From positions 1-45,689 of the forward strand of contig JANSWP010000057.1 in the NCBI GenBank assembly GCA_024743405.1: a DNA stretch of 45,689 nucleotides, in the 5' to 3' direction. The notes beneath the pieces are model-generated. The model saw only the letters and a list, made by a program, of their open reading frames with translations, was not told the origin of the DNA and made no database searches. The position numbers and the translations under genes are program-made. Shown here in pieces: positions 8,943 through 17,525 of the stretch. Source of the stretch: Bacteroidota bacterium (GTDB lineage: Bacteria > Bacteroidota > Bacteroidia > Chitinophagales > Saprospiraceae). Position 1 is the first letter of the stretch. Every line of letters starts with the position of its first letter.

Positions 8943-8979
8943 AAAAGTGCTTAACGTCAAATGATGTTAAGCACTTTTT
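8943..8979 (+). terminator. Strong terminator after mltA
   Basis: AAAAGTGCTTAAC pairs with GTTAAGCACTTTT. The stem extends inward through a G-T wobble to TCA/TGA, leaving a two-base apex, and is followed by TTTTTG. Confidence 0.9.
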
Positions 8980-9011
8980 GTATTTCAGAATGAGCTTATT
9001 CTATTTATTAT

Positions 9012-9186
9012 TTCTCTACCGTACACTTTTAGACAGTTGTGTAAAACGCCGTCAAAGACGGCGAAAGAATAATTTGGAGAGAGACTTTTGATGAAAAAAT
9101 CTTCGATTTTTTCATCAAAAGTCTCTCTCCAGAAGAAATTTTCGCGCCGTAGGCGCGTGGGTTTCATAAGTGTACGGTAGAGAATT
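9012..9186. repeat. Palindromic repeat element with 17-bp terminal inverted repeats
   Basis: The outer ends TTCTCTACCGTACACTT (9012-9028) and AAGTGTACGGTAGAGAA (9169-9185) are exact inverted repeats. The centre is a 27-bp perfect stem (9075-9101 with 9105-9131) closed by three bases. Each arm between the outer and central repeats carries its own small hairpin: CGCCGTC/GACGGCG on the left and GCGCC/GGCGC on the right. A half copy lies at 5202-5270. It encodes nothing convincing and resembles a non-autonomous mobile or REP-like element. Confidence 0.85.
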
Positions 9187-9216
9187 TATTCTTAAAATGT
9201 TTCTATCAAAGAACTG

Positions 9217-11061
9217 CTACTCTTCCGGTTTCAAAATTTTAATTTCTACTCGCTGATTCCGTTTACGTCCTTTTAAAGATTTATTAGGCGCTTGGGGTTT
9301 GGAGCTTCCAAATACTTTTTCCTTTAACTTTTCTTCTAAAATTCCTTTTGAGCGAAGGTAGGTCAATACGGATTGTGCACGTTTTTCTGCCAAGAAATTA
9401 CAGTATTCATTTCTTGGAATATTATTCGTGTGACCTTCCACATGCAATACATGTTCGGGACTTTTACTTAACCAAGTAATGGCTTCATCAATAAAGGGTA
9501 AATGGTCTTGTTTTAAATTGAATGAATCCGCATCGTAATACAATTTATAAACATGAAGTACATCATAATATACAATATTGGTATCGACTCTTGATTGTTT
9601 AGGCTTTTGGGGTGGAGTCGAAAAATTTGGTTCTTTTTTAGGTTCTAGATCAATGATGTTTTCACCAGTATTCGCTTGGTAATCAGTCTCTTCTTTCGAG
9701 TCATTATTGTTTCCAGAAGGTGATTCTTCTTGAATGTTTGTTGTAATTAAAGGAGGTTCTTCCTTAGGTTTTGGAGGAGGATTAATAATGGTTAAATCAC
9801 GAACTTTTGTAACGATACAACCCCTATCTGTCTCAACTGTCAAGGAGATCGACTTTTTTCCAGTTGATTTATATTTCACTTGAGGAGCTTTCCATCCAAT
9901 ATGTTTTTTGGGATTAGCATCTACTCCAAAGTCCCATTCGTATTTGACAATTTTACCGTTGTATTTTGAAACATTCCAAATGGTTAAGGAGGAATCGACG
10001 GGCAATTTTAACTTGGAAACTTTAAAATGAGGTTTTGGTCCTTCAAAAGTGGTTGTTCCTCCGAATTCGATGGAAAATCCATTTCCAGTATTGTGAAAAT
10101 TATTAATTAATAATGCAAAACTTTGTCCTTTTTGCATCTGTAGAGGGGCTACATAATTATCATCTGTCCAAGCACAACCTTCTAATTCTTGGAAATCGCT
10201 AGCACTTTCTCTTAGACCAGTAGAGCCGGTACATTGAACCCATTCGCTCAAAGGTCGACCGCCTTGTTCGCCAGAAGCCATGCACCTTACAGGAATTTTT
10301 AATGAACAATCTTCCAATCCATTGGGCAATAAAAAAAGAGCAAAATCTATATCGTCAGAAGGATTTATCGGTTTTAGATTAAAAATTAAGGCGCCAGACT
10401 CTTCACAAGTCCATTTATACCAAACAGAACTACTTTCGCCTCCACGGAGGCAGGTATTTCCGATAGGGTCTTGATACTTTCCATAGCCAACAACTTCGGG
10501 CACAGTGAATGCAGATTCATCACACAAGACAACTGCTGAGGAACAATCGCCAGAAGGAGAAGGAACCGCATTATAGTTATTTAAACACAATTGAAAAGTA
10601 CCTGTTTTGTTATATTTCCCATCTACTCGAATATAATATGTTTCGCCAATGGTAAGACTAGCAAATAACTCGGCGATGTGAAATCCTTGAGCATCTGAAA
10701 AACAACCAACCTCAGACATTTCTCCTGAACAAGAACCTCTATAAAGTACAATTTGAGGATATTGTAAAGTGCCTTTCGGATTTTTAGTTATTGCCCCAAT
10801 CACACTTACATTGACCATATTCCCTATGGCTCTAAATTTGAACCAAACATCATTGTCAATATCGCCAGACCCAAAAAAGCAAAGAGCTCTGTCAAACCCA
10901 CTTGGCGTAGCATAATTGGTAGAAAATTGCTTAGGAGAAGAACACCAGTTTGTAACATCAGACAGGGTGATTGCGGATTGGCAATCATCATTTTTCGGTT
11001 GGGCAGTGACCGAAAAATGAAAAATCGTAATCATAAAAAGAATAAAAGTTTGTCTGATCAT
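9217..11061 (-). CDS. Secreted PKD domain-OmpA domain protein
   Basis: This 614-residue exported protein begins with the signal peptide MIRQTFILFMITIFHFSVTAQ. Residues about 25-170 and 175-335 look like two related beta-rich domains. Each starts with a DCxSA-type motif (DDCQSAITLSD, GDCSSAVVLCD) and includes WFKFRA or WYKWTC, as in Bacteroidota cell-surface proteins. A PKD domain follows at about 345-425 (YEWDFGVD...). A proline- and acid-rich linker at 428-495 leads to a C-terminal OmpA peptidoglycan-binding domain (about 505-612; VEGHTNNIPRNEYCNFLAEKRA, RKRNQRVEIKI). It is probably anchored to peptidoglycan in the periplasm or at the outer membrane while presenting adhesin-like domains. It converges on mltA and diverges from the M19 dipeptidase gene. 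Confidence 0.85.
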   Translation of the reverse strand: MIRQTFILFMITIFHFSVTAQPKNDDCQSAITLSDVTNWCSSPKQFSTNYATPSGFDRALCFFGSGDIDNDVWFKFRAIGNMVNVSVIGAITKNPKGTLQYPQIVLYRGSCSGEMSEVGCFSDAQGFHIAELFASLTIGETYYIRVDGKYNKTGTFQLCLNNYNAVPSPSGDCSSAVVLCDESAFTVPEVVGYGKYQDPIGNTCLRGGESSSVWYKWTCEESGALIFNLKPINPSDDIDFALFLLPNGLEDCSLKIPVRCMASGEQGGRPLSEWVQCTGSTGLRESASDFQELEGCAWTDDNYVAPLQMQKGQSFALLINNFHNTGNGFSIEFGGTTTFEGPKPHFKVSKLKLPVDSSLTIWNVSKYNGKIVKYEWDFGVDANPKKHIGWKAPQVKYKSTGKKSISLTVETDRGCIVTKVRDLTIINPPPKPKEEPPLITTNIQEESPSGNNNDSKEETDYQANTGENIIDLEPKKEPNFSTPPQKPKQSRVDTNIVYYDVLHVYKLYYDADSFNLKQDHLPFIDEAITWLSKSPEHVLHVEGHTNNIPRNEYCNFLAEKRAQSVLTYLRSKGILEEKLKEKVFGSSKPQAPNKSLKGRKRNQRVEIKILKPEE

Positions 11062-11180
11062 AAAATGGGTGACTTAGATTTTTTGCTAAAACGAATTTCT
11101 GTGTTGCGTTTATTTTTAAAAGACAATAAAATTATTGAAAGTTTGACTCATACGCTAAAAAGAATGTTCAAAACGGCAAA

Positions 11181-11236
11181 TTGTTGAATGTAATTGGAAT
11201 TTAAAAATATACAATTACAATTAACTAATTCAACAA
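11181..11236. promoter_or_regulatory. Inverted repeat in the divergent gap
   Basis: TTGTTGAA (11181-11188) pairs with TTCAACAA (11229-11236), and TGTAATTG (11189-11196) pairs with CAATTACA (11212-11219). It lies between the start of the PKD-OmpA gene and the M19 dipeptidase gene, about 57 bases before the latter's ATG. It could be an operator or leader hairpin; no function can be assigned. Confidence 0.35.
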
Positions 11237-11292
11237 TTTGACAAGTCGGAAAAATTGAAGTTCTTCGTGTCAAATAACGAAAATCAAAAAAT

Positions 11293-12528
11293 ATGAAACA
11301 TCTTTTCTTGATAGTTTTTTTACTGGTTGGCTCAAATTTGCTTTTTGGACAATCTTCTAAATCTGATGAAGACCTCCGAAAACTCGCTGATAAATTAGCC
11401 CATAAGTACATAATAGTAGATGGTCATGTTGATTTACCTTCTCGATTGCGTGTCAAAAATTTTCAATTGACTAGAGAATATTTGGGCATCCCAATTGAAA
11501 CGGATGCAGGTGATTTTGATTATGTAAGAGCAAAAAAAGGCGGTTTAGATGCGCCATTTATGTCTATTTTTATTTCTGCAAAATATCAAAAAGATGGGGG
11601 CGCAAAGGAATTTGCGGATACTTTGATTAATATGATGGAAGGAATCGCGGAAGCACACCCGGATAAATTTGCAATTGCGACTACACCCAAACAAGTGAAG
11701 AGAAACTTTAAAAAAGGCATTATTTCACTTCCGATGGGGATGGAAAATGGAGCGCCAATTGAAGACAAACTCGAAAATGTCGCCTATTTTCAAAAGCGAG
11801 GAATTCGATATATTACACTGACTCATTCAAAAGATAATTTGATTTGTGATTCGAGTTATGATACGACAGGGACTCATAAAGGATTAAGTCTCTTTGGAAG
11901 AGATGTTGTCAAAGAGATGAATAAGGTGGGAATTATGGTAGATATCTCCCACGTTTCCGATAATACTTTTTGGCAAGTGATGGATATGACAGATGTACCT
12001 TGTATTGCTTCTCACTCTTCCTGTCGGAAATTTACACCAGGTTTTGAAAGAAATATGAATGATGAGATGATTAAGCGAATGGGAGAAGAAGGAGGGGTTA
12101 TTCAAATCAATTTTGGTTCTAATTTCTTAGATGGAGAGATATCTAAAAATAGAGATCGGTTGAGAGCGGAACTCAATAGTTATTTAAAGGAAAAAGGCTT
12201 GAAAAGAAGTGATGAAGAAGCTAAAAAGATTATTGCAGATTTTAATTTAAAGCACCGAGATGAATTTTATGCAGATCTAGATATTGTGGCGGATCATATT
12301 GACAATGTCGTAAAAATTGCTGGAGTTAAGCATGTGGGGTTTGGTTCCGATTATGATGGAGTCGGGGATTCACTCCCTAAAGGATTGAAAGATGTGTCGG
12401 CTTATCCAAATTTGATTTATACGCTTTTAAAAAGAGGATATTCGAAAAAAGATATTAAGAAAATATGTTATACCAACGTTTTCAGAGTTTGGAAACAAGT
12501 AGAAAAAACAGCAAAAAGATCTAGTTAA
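11293..12528 (+). CDS. Membrane dipeptidase (peptidase family M19), exported
   Basis: This zinc dipeptidase is related to renal dipeptidase and hydrolyses dipeptides, in some members including D-amino-acid-containing ones. A signal peptide (MKHLFLIVFLLVGSNLLFGQ) places it outside the cytoplasm. The metal ligands expected for M19 are visible: His45 and Asp47 in VDGHVDLP (HxD), Glu151 in GMENGAP, His220 in VDISHVSD and His241 in ASHSSCR. Asp353 lies in the C-terminal HVGFGSDYDG motif. Length 411 residues is typical. The HVD variant replaces the commoner HND but keeps both ligands. No operon partner is evident: the upstream gene is divergent and a 560-base gap follows. Confidence 0.93.
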   Translation: MKHLFLIVFLLVGSNLLFGQSSKSDEDLRKLADKLAHKYIIVDGHVDLPSRLRVKNFQLTREYLGIPIETDAGDFDYVRAKKGGLDAPFMSIFISAKYQKDGGAKEFADTLINMMEGIAEAHPDKFAIATTPKQVKRNFKKGIISLPMGMENGAPIEDKLENVAYFQKRGIRYITLTHSKDNLICDSSYDTTGTHKGLSLFGRDVVKEMNKVGIMVDISHVSDNTFWQVMDMTDVPCIASHSSCRKFTPGFERNMNDEMIKRMGEEGGVIQINFGSNFLDGEISKNRDRLRAELNSYLKEKGLKRSDEEAKKIIADFNLKHRDEFYADLDIVADHIDNVVKIAGVKHVGFGSDYDGVGDSLPKGLKDVSAYPNLIYTLLKRGYSKKDIKKICYTNVFRVWKQVEKTAKRSS

Positions 12529-13088
12529 GGAACTCGGGGCAAATAAAGTGTTCAATTTGGGAAATTATATTTCGTCATAGATTTTCTTTTAAAGACGGAA
12601 TATTGTTGATATTATGTCGGATTTTAATGGAAAAAAGAATCATTCATATTGGTCAATTTATTTTCTCCGAGTTCTTAATCTGGCAGAGCCAATACCATAA
12701 AATTTCAATTTATACAACTTCATTTTTCCTTAATGAAAAAGGTATCATAAGGTGCAAATGCACCTTTGATGAAAAAAATCAAGGCTGTGGATATTTTGGC
12801 TAAAATTCAATTCCTTTTGCACTCGCACCCAAACTCGCCGACTCTTTTTGCTCGAACCTTTGAGCCCTTTTGGCTCAAGCAAACGCAGAAGCTCAAACAT
12901 GGGTGCTCTTTTAGGCTTAACTCAATTGAATTTCTTAACACCAAAATCTCCAATGCCAACAAGTATTCCATACAAACTCTTGCCACATTTGCACAAAAGT
13001 TTATTGAATAGAACCTAAAATCAATTGAATGATGAGTTGGGTTTAGTTAGTTTAGAACACAACAATTTTCAAATAATTAAGCTAAGAT
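12529..13088. other. Long intergenic region with structured DNA
   Basis: No believable gene is present; short frames exist but look random. Apart from the inverted-repeat block listed separately (12787-12952), there is a compact hairpin AAGGTGCA/TGCACCTT (12749-12766) with an ATCA/TGAT extension, followed by an A-run. The remainder is AT-rich. Confidence 0.5.
12787..12952. repeat. Imperfect 166-bp inverted repeat
   Basis: The left arm reads TGGATATTTTGGCTAAAATT, then CTCGCACCCAAACTCG, then GCTCGAACC. The reverse complement of the right arm reads TGGAGATTTTGG, then AAATTCAATTGAG, then GAGCACCCATGTTTGAG, then GCTTGAGCC. The two arms meet at about 12866-12875. Pairing is imperfect throughout, consistent with an old palindromic element or a long structured RNA. 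Confidence 0.5.
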
Positions 13089-13475
13089 ATGACATCTAAA
13101 ACAAGACTTTACGACGCTTTTGGAGAATTGATTTATGCGGTGGCCCTTGCTGATGGACTCATCCAACAGGAGGAATTAGATAAGATAGATGAAGTATTAA
13201 AAAATCACCCATGGGGTAAAGATGTAAAATGGTCATTTGATTATGAAGCCAGAAAAGGTAATGATCCAAAGGATGCTTTTGAAAAAGCGTTGGATTTATT
13301 TAAGGAAAATGGACCCGATCCTGATTATTACAATTTAATTGATATTATTGAAAGAATTGCCGTCTCTAGTCAAGGTATGGATACAGATGAAAAGGAAGTT
13401 ATTGAGGGTTTTCAAACTTCCTTACGAAACCATTTCTTGGAATTTTTGGATCAAAATGGCTTGATGAAAACATAA
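13089..13475 (+). CDS. TerB-like helical protein
   Basis: The 128-residue, acidic, all-helical protein has the pattern of the TerB/DjlA N-terminal family: AFGELIYAVALADGLIQQEELDKIDEVL at the start, with an acidic helix pair (DGLIQQEE), and SSQGMDTDEKEVIEGF further on, where the second acidic motif is expected. TerB-like domains are thought to bind divalent metal and take part in tellurite resistance or membrane-linked stress complexes. None of the other ter genes is nearby, so a tellurite role is not supported here. There is no signal peptide, so it is probably cytoplasmic. The gap to the next gene is 62 bases on the same strand, so they may be co-transcribed. Confidence 0.7.
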   Translation: MTSKTRLYDAFGELIYAVALADGLIQQEELDKIDEVLKNHPWGKDVKWSFDYEARKGNDPKDAFEKALDLFKENGPDPDYYNLIDIIERIAVSSQGMDTDEKEVIEGFQTSLRNHFLEFLDQNGLMKT

Positions 13476-13537
13476 TATTTAGAGTTTTGTCATTTAGAAT
13501 GTCCTTGAAAAAATTCCCATAGGTTACCTTTAAAGCC

Positions 13538-14863
13538 ATGAATACTAGACTATTTCTTGTACTAATATTTTCGATATTTTTTACCTCCCTTTCATACACT
13601 CAAGAGTCAGATGGCACCGTTCAGTTTCGAGGGAAGGTTAAAGAATTTGAAACCAATATTCCTCTTTTGGGGGTCAATGTTTATGTGGCTGATGATCCTA
13701 CCAACGGAACTTCGACCAGCAAAACAGGGAGCTTTAAACTTCAAGTAAAGAGCTTACCCGCACAAATAGTCGTTTCTTTTATCGGTTATGAAACGGATAC
13801 GATTGTTTTTGATAATCCAAATCGGTCCTTCAAAACGATTATTTTGAATCCTGATGTTTTTACACTTCCAGGAATTGAGATTACGGCCAAGTTGAAATTG
13901 GACAGACTTTCGGATCGACTATTTTCCATACGCGATTTTTTAATGTTAGAGCATGAACAGATTCTTTACTTAAAAAAGGAAGGAGATTTTAGAGGGTGGG
14001 AATTGATTTTGGCTACTTTAGATGGGGTAGTTTTGGATACATTTTCTTTAAGAAAACAGTTTATAAGAAGTCCTGAATCCTTACATCTGAGTTGTTTTGG
14101 GAACATACATTTACTTACCGACTATGGAGCTTTTCAAATGAATATTGAGGAGAATCAAATCGTTTTAGGGGAAGGCGTCTCTCTTCGAAAATTCGACAGA
14201 TTAGTCCTCCCTTGTGTCGGGGCGAGTGATAAATTTGTTTATTTTGAACGGAAATTATATCGAGGAATGTCTTCACAGTTTGAGATCGCGGACAAAGCAG
14301 GCACTTTTCGCCGTCCTTTTGCGGTCATTTCAGATGATGAACAATTGGGAAGATACGAAGAAGACCAGTTTTATGCCTCTCTTTATGAGGAATTGGAAAC
14401 GGCGAAGATAGATTTTCAAATGGATAATAAACTTCGGAATACGCACCGACAATTTCAGCTAGAAATGAAATTTCGGAATCGCCTTTTTCAAGAAGGTATG
14501 GACATTCCATTCTTTCATATTGGTGATTCTTTGGTGCTTTTAAATTATTACGATCATATTATCCAGTTTTTTGATGAAGCAGGAAATTATGATTCAAAGA
14601 AGGAACAACGCATTGATTTTCATTTAAATAAAAAATGGGAAAAAGTCATTTATGACGAAATATCTCGAAAACTCTATGCTGTTTTTAATTCATCTAAAGG
14701 AAAATATATTTCAGAGATTAGCCTCCACACTGGAGAAGTGATGAATCCTTTACATTTTGAATGTGTCTTTATACGAAAGATTATTGTTCATGATGATTTT
14801 TTATATTTATTACATGGAGAAACCTATGAACGAAATTGGGTTTTATATAAGGTGAAGTTTTAA
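13538..14863 (+). CDS. Secreted protein with carboxypeptidase-regulatory-like domain
   Basis: A signal peptide (MNTRLFLVLIFSIFFTSLSYTQ) is followed at about residues 28-105 by a CarboxypepD_reg-like beta-sandwich (FRGKVKEFETNIPLLGVNVY through VVSFIGYETDTIVF), the domain that opens many TonB-dependent receptors. Here there is no plug or barrel. The remaining 330 residues are repeats of strand-turn segments with many aromatic and charged residues, perhaps a beta-propeller, but no family signature was recognised. There is no T9SS sorting tail, so it is likely periplasmic or lipid-free in the outer envelope. It lies 62 bases after the TerB-like gene and 125 bases before the M14 carboxypeptidase gene, all on the plus strand. 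Function unknown. Confidence 0.75.
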   Translation: MNTRLFLVLIFSIFFTSLSYTQESDGTVQFRGKVKEFETNIPLLGVNVYVADDPTNGTSTSKTGSFKLQVKSLPAQIVVSFIGYETDTIVFDNPNRSFKTIILNPDVFTLPGIEITAKLKLDRLSDRLFSIRDFLMLEHEQILYLKKEGDFRGWELILATLDGVVLDTFSLRKQFIRSPESLHLSCFGNIHLLTDYGAFQMNIEENQIVLGEGVSLRKFDRLVLPCVGASDKFVYFERKLYRGMSSQFEIADKAGTFRRPFAVISDDEQLGRYEEDQFYASLYEELETAKIDFQMDNKLRNTHRQFQLEMKFRNRLFQEGMDIPFFHIGDSLVLLNYYDHIIQFFDEAGNYDSKKEQRIDFHLNKKWEKVIYDEISRKLYAVFNSSKGKYISEISLHTGEVMNPLHFECVFIRKIIVHDDFLYLLHGETYERNWVLYKVKF

Positions 14864-14988
14864 TTTATGTAACCTCGCGACACTTCGTTTAACCTAACAA
14901 ATACAGCCTTTAACTTTTTGTATTATTGCATGTCGAGTTTTGAATGAGTTCAATACTCACGACTAAATCAACTTAAAATAATTCTAGT

Positions 14989-17388
14989 ATGCGTCCAATT
15001 ATACTTTTTCTTCTCTTTTTTGCGTCCATTTCCCTTTCGGCGCAGCAATTTTCAAGGGTTAAAATCCTTTTAGATGAAAATCATACTCTCCAAGATTTGG
15101 GTAGTTTAGGTTTAGAAGTTGACCATGGAAATTATGCTCCATTTAAGCATTTTATTCATGAATTTTCAAGTTCAGAAATCGACCAAATCAAAGCTGCAGG
15201 ATTTAAAACAAAGGTCTTGATTGCTGACTTAGAAGCGCATTATGTAAATCAGAATCATTTTCCGGAGACTGCAAACTTCCGAAATGATCATTGTGATGCC
15301 GGAGATGCCACAAAATATGATTATCCAACTCCCGTAAATTATACATATGGTTCTATGGGCGGATATTTTACCTATCAAGAAATGTTGGATATTTTGGATG
15401 ATATGGTTGCTAAATATCCGGATTTGATTACGCAAAGAGCACAAGTTGGTGATATTGTGACACATGAAGGTCGTCCAGTTTATTGGTTGAGAGTTTCTGA
15501 TAACCCGAATATGGATGAACCGGAACCGGAAGTGCTTTACACTGCAGTACATCATGCTCGCGAACCTAATAGCTTATCTCAGATGATTTTTTATTTATGG
15601 CATTTATTGGAAAATTATGATACAGATGAGGAAGTAAAATATCTTTTAGATAATACAGAATTGTACTTCATGCCTTGCATCAATCCTGATGGGTATGTTT
15701 ATAATGAGTTTACTAATCCTGATGGAGGTGGTTTCTGGAGAAAGAACCGACGAAATAATTTGGATGGTACTTTTGGTGTCGATTTGAATCGAAATTATGG
15801 TTACGAATGGGGGTATGACAATCAAGGTTCTTCACCTATCACTGACTCTCAAACTTACCGTGGACCTTCGGGATTCTCTGAACCAGAGACACAGGCCGTA
15901 AAATTCCTTTGTGAAGCACATGAATTCCAGATCGCATTAAACTATCATACTTATGGCAACTTGTTGATATATCCTTGGGGTTTTTCCGATATGATTACGG
16001 ATGAGCACGAAACCTTTGAGGCTTTGGCAGGTGCGATGAATCGAGAGAATAACTATTTTACTGGAACCGGTACTCAAACAGTAGGGTATACTGTAAATGG
16101 AGATTCGGATGACTGGATGTATGGCGAGAATATTACCAAAAATGCTATTTATGCAATGACCCCTGAAGTAGGACCAGGCAGTTTTGGATTTTGGCCACCA
16201 CAAAGCGAAATTGATGAATTCAATAAATCAACCTTATTGATGAATTTGACGACGGCACATTTGGTGCATAATTATGGTTTGGCTAAAGACTTAAGCCCTG
16301 AGTTAATTAATGAAACAAGTAGTGAGCTGGATTATAGCTTGACAAAATATGGCTTGAAAAATGGACTACTAACGGTTTCAATTGAGCCCGTGAGTAATAA
16401 TATTGCTTGGGTAGGTTCGCCTCAAAATTATGGTTTGGTGGCTTATGAAACGACTGAAAATTCCATTCCTTTTGTCTTAAATGCAGACATTCAAAACAAT
16501 GAAGAGGTGGTATTCAATCTAGTCGTTGATAATGGAATCTATGCTCATAAGGAAACGATCACGAAAGTTTATTCTGACGGGACAGGTATAGGCACAACAG
16601 AGATTTTTGGTGACAATGCCGATGACCTTTCTAATTGGAGCACTGGGACTAATTGGGGAGTTACGCCTACTTATTTTTTCTCAGCGCCTAGTAGTATAAC
16701 GGACTCTCCATTTGGGAGTTATAATGCCAATGAAAATAACCAAATACTTCTTGAAAATAGTATTGATTTAGTGGATTTAGAATCGGCTAATCTTAGTTTT
16801 TGGGCATCATGGGATATTGAAAATGATTATGACTATGTGCTGGTTCAGTTATCAGTTAATGGAGGATCATTTACCAATATGTGTGGAAAATATACCAACC
16901 TTGGTAGCGAAGATCAAATTATCGATGAACCGCTTTATGATGGGTTACAATTGGATTGGGTGAAAGAAGAAATTGATTTGGGCGAATTTGTTGATTTTTC
17001 AACCAACCCGACTATTGATATTCGCTTTGTTCTTATTTCTGATGGATTTATAGAAAATGAGGGGTTTTTCTTTGATGATATGTCGATTGGTGTGGTGGAA
17101 GAAGGTGCAACAGCAACTAAATTTATTCCTTTAGATAATTTCGAATATAAGTCTCAACCTAATCCAGCAAGAGATTTTACTATCCTAAAATTTTCTGATG
17201 ATGTGAGTGAATATGATGATGCAAAAGTTATGATTTTCAATGCTTTAGGTCAACAGGTTTATGAAACGGATGTATCTGGTACTGAGTTGAGAGTTTCTAC
17301 AAAAAACTGGGAAACGGGTGTTTATTTTTATCAGTTGATGTTGAATAGTAAGGTGTTGGAAGCGAAGAGATTGAGTGTTGCTAGGTAA
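14989..17388 (+). CDS. T9SS-exported zinc carboxypeptidase (peptidase family M14)
   Basis: This 799-residue secreted metallocarboxypeptidase begins with the signal peptide MRPIILFLLFFASISLSAQ. A propeptide-like segment spans about residues 20-110 and the M14 catalytic domain about 120-430. His189 and Glu192 of HHAREPNS and His320 of LNYHTYGN form the zinc site, and Glu393 in MTPEVGPGSFG is the expected general base. Substrate-binding arginine motifs (RKNRRNN, DLNRNYGYEWG) are also present. After a beta-rich linker, residues about 540-700 resemble the MAM-like domain seen in immune-inhibitor-A peptidases (ENNQILLENSIDL, LSFWASWDIE, FFFDDMSIG). The last 80 residues (SQPNPARDFTILKF to the end) are a T9SS type A sorting domain. 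It is expected at the cell surface or in the medium, where it trims peptides. Confidence 0.95.
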   Translation: MRPIILFLLFFASISLSAQQFSRVKILLDENHTLQDLGSLGLEVDHGNYAPFKHFIHEFSSSEIDQIKAAGFKTKVLIADLEAHYVNQNHFPETANFRNDHCDAGDATKYDYPTPVNYTYGSMGGYFTYQEMLDILDDMVAKYPDLITQRAQVGDIVTHEGRPVYWLRVSDNPNMDEPEPEVLYTAVHHAREPNSLSQMIFYLWHLLENYDTDEEVKYLLDNTELYFMPCINPDGYVYNEFTNPDGGGFWRKNRRNNLDGTFGVDLNRNYGYEWGYDNQGSSPITDSQTYRGPSGFSEPETQAVKFLCEAHEFQIALNYHTYGNLLIYPWGFSDMITDEHETFEALAGAMNRENNYFTGTGTQTVGYTVNGDSDDWMYGENITKNAIYAMTPEVGPGSFGFWPPQSEIDEFNKSTLLMNLTTAHLVHNYGLAKDLSPELINETSSELDYSLTKYGLKNGLLTVSIEPVSNNIAWVGSPQNYGLVAYETTENSIPFVLNADIQNNEEVVFNLVVDNGIYAHKETITKVYSDGTGIGTTEIFGDNADDLSNWSTGTNWGVTPTYFFSAPSSITDSPFGSYNANENNQILLENSIDLVDLESANLSFWASWDIENDYDYVLVQLSVNGGSFTNMCGKYTNLGSEDQIIDEPLYDGLQLDWVKEEIDLGEFVDFSTNPTIDIRFVLISDGFIENEGFFFDDMSIGVVEEGATATKFIPLDNFEYKSQPNPARDFTILKFSDDVSEYDDAKVMIFNALGQQVYETDVSGTELRVSTKNWETGVYFYQLMLNSKVLEAKRLSVAR

Positions 17389-17416
17389 GTAATATATCTG
17401 AAAACTAAATTCATAT

Positions 17417-17504
17417 GGGCTGTATCAGCAGGGCAAGCTCTTCCAGAATTTTGTATTTTGGAAGAGCTTGGCAGAAATCAATGGTTTTTCTTTTGATACA
17501 GCCC
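17417..17504. terminator. Nested double hairpin between convergent genes
   Basis: The outer stem GGGCTGTATCA (17417-17427) pairs with TGATACAGCCC (17494-17504). The inner stem CAAGCTCTTCCA (17434-17445) pairs with TGGAAGAGCTTG (17459-17470). It sits between the M14 gene and the convergent deacetylase-family gene. A TTTTTCTTTT run lies inside the 3' arm rather than after it, so it may combine a terminator with a small repeat. Confidence 0.65.
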
Positions 17505-17525
17505 TTCCTACTATTCTACTTTCAA

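Noticed and set aside
8985-9167. Short minus-strand frame beginning MKPTRLRRENFFWRET, with a near-identical start (MKSTRLRRENFFWRET) in the frame ending at 5039.
   Set aside because: The shared peptide is simply the translation of the palindromic repeat arm; beyond the repeat the two frames differ completely, and one overlaps ompA. No sign of a real small gene.
12603-13011. Two overlapping plus-strand short frames between the dipeptidase and TerB-like genes.
   Set aside because: They cover the imperfect palindrome, have no family resemblance, no signal peptide and no plausible start context.
13089-13475. A tellurite-resistance (ter) operon reading for the TerB-like gene.
   Set aside because: No terA, terC, terD or terZ homologue is present nearby; neighbours are unrelated envelope genes.
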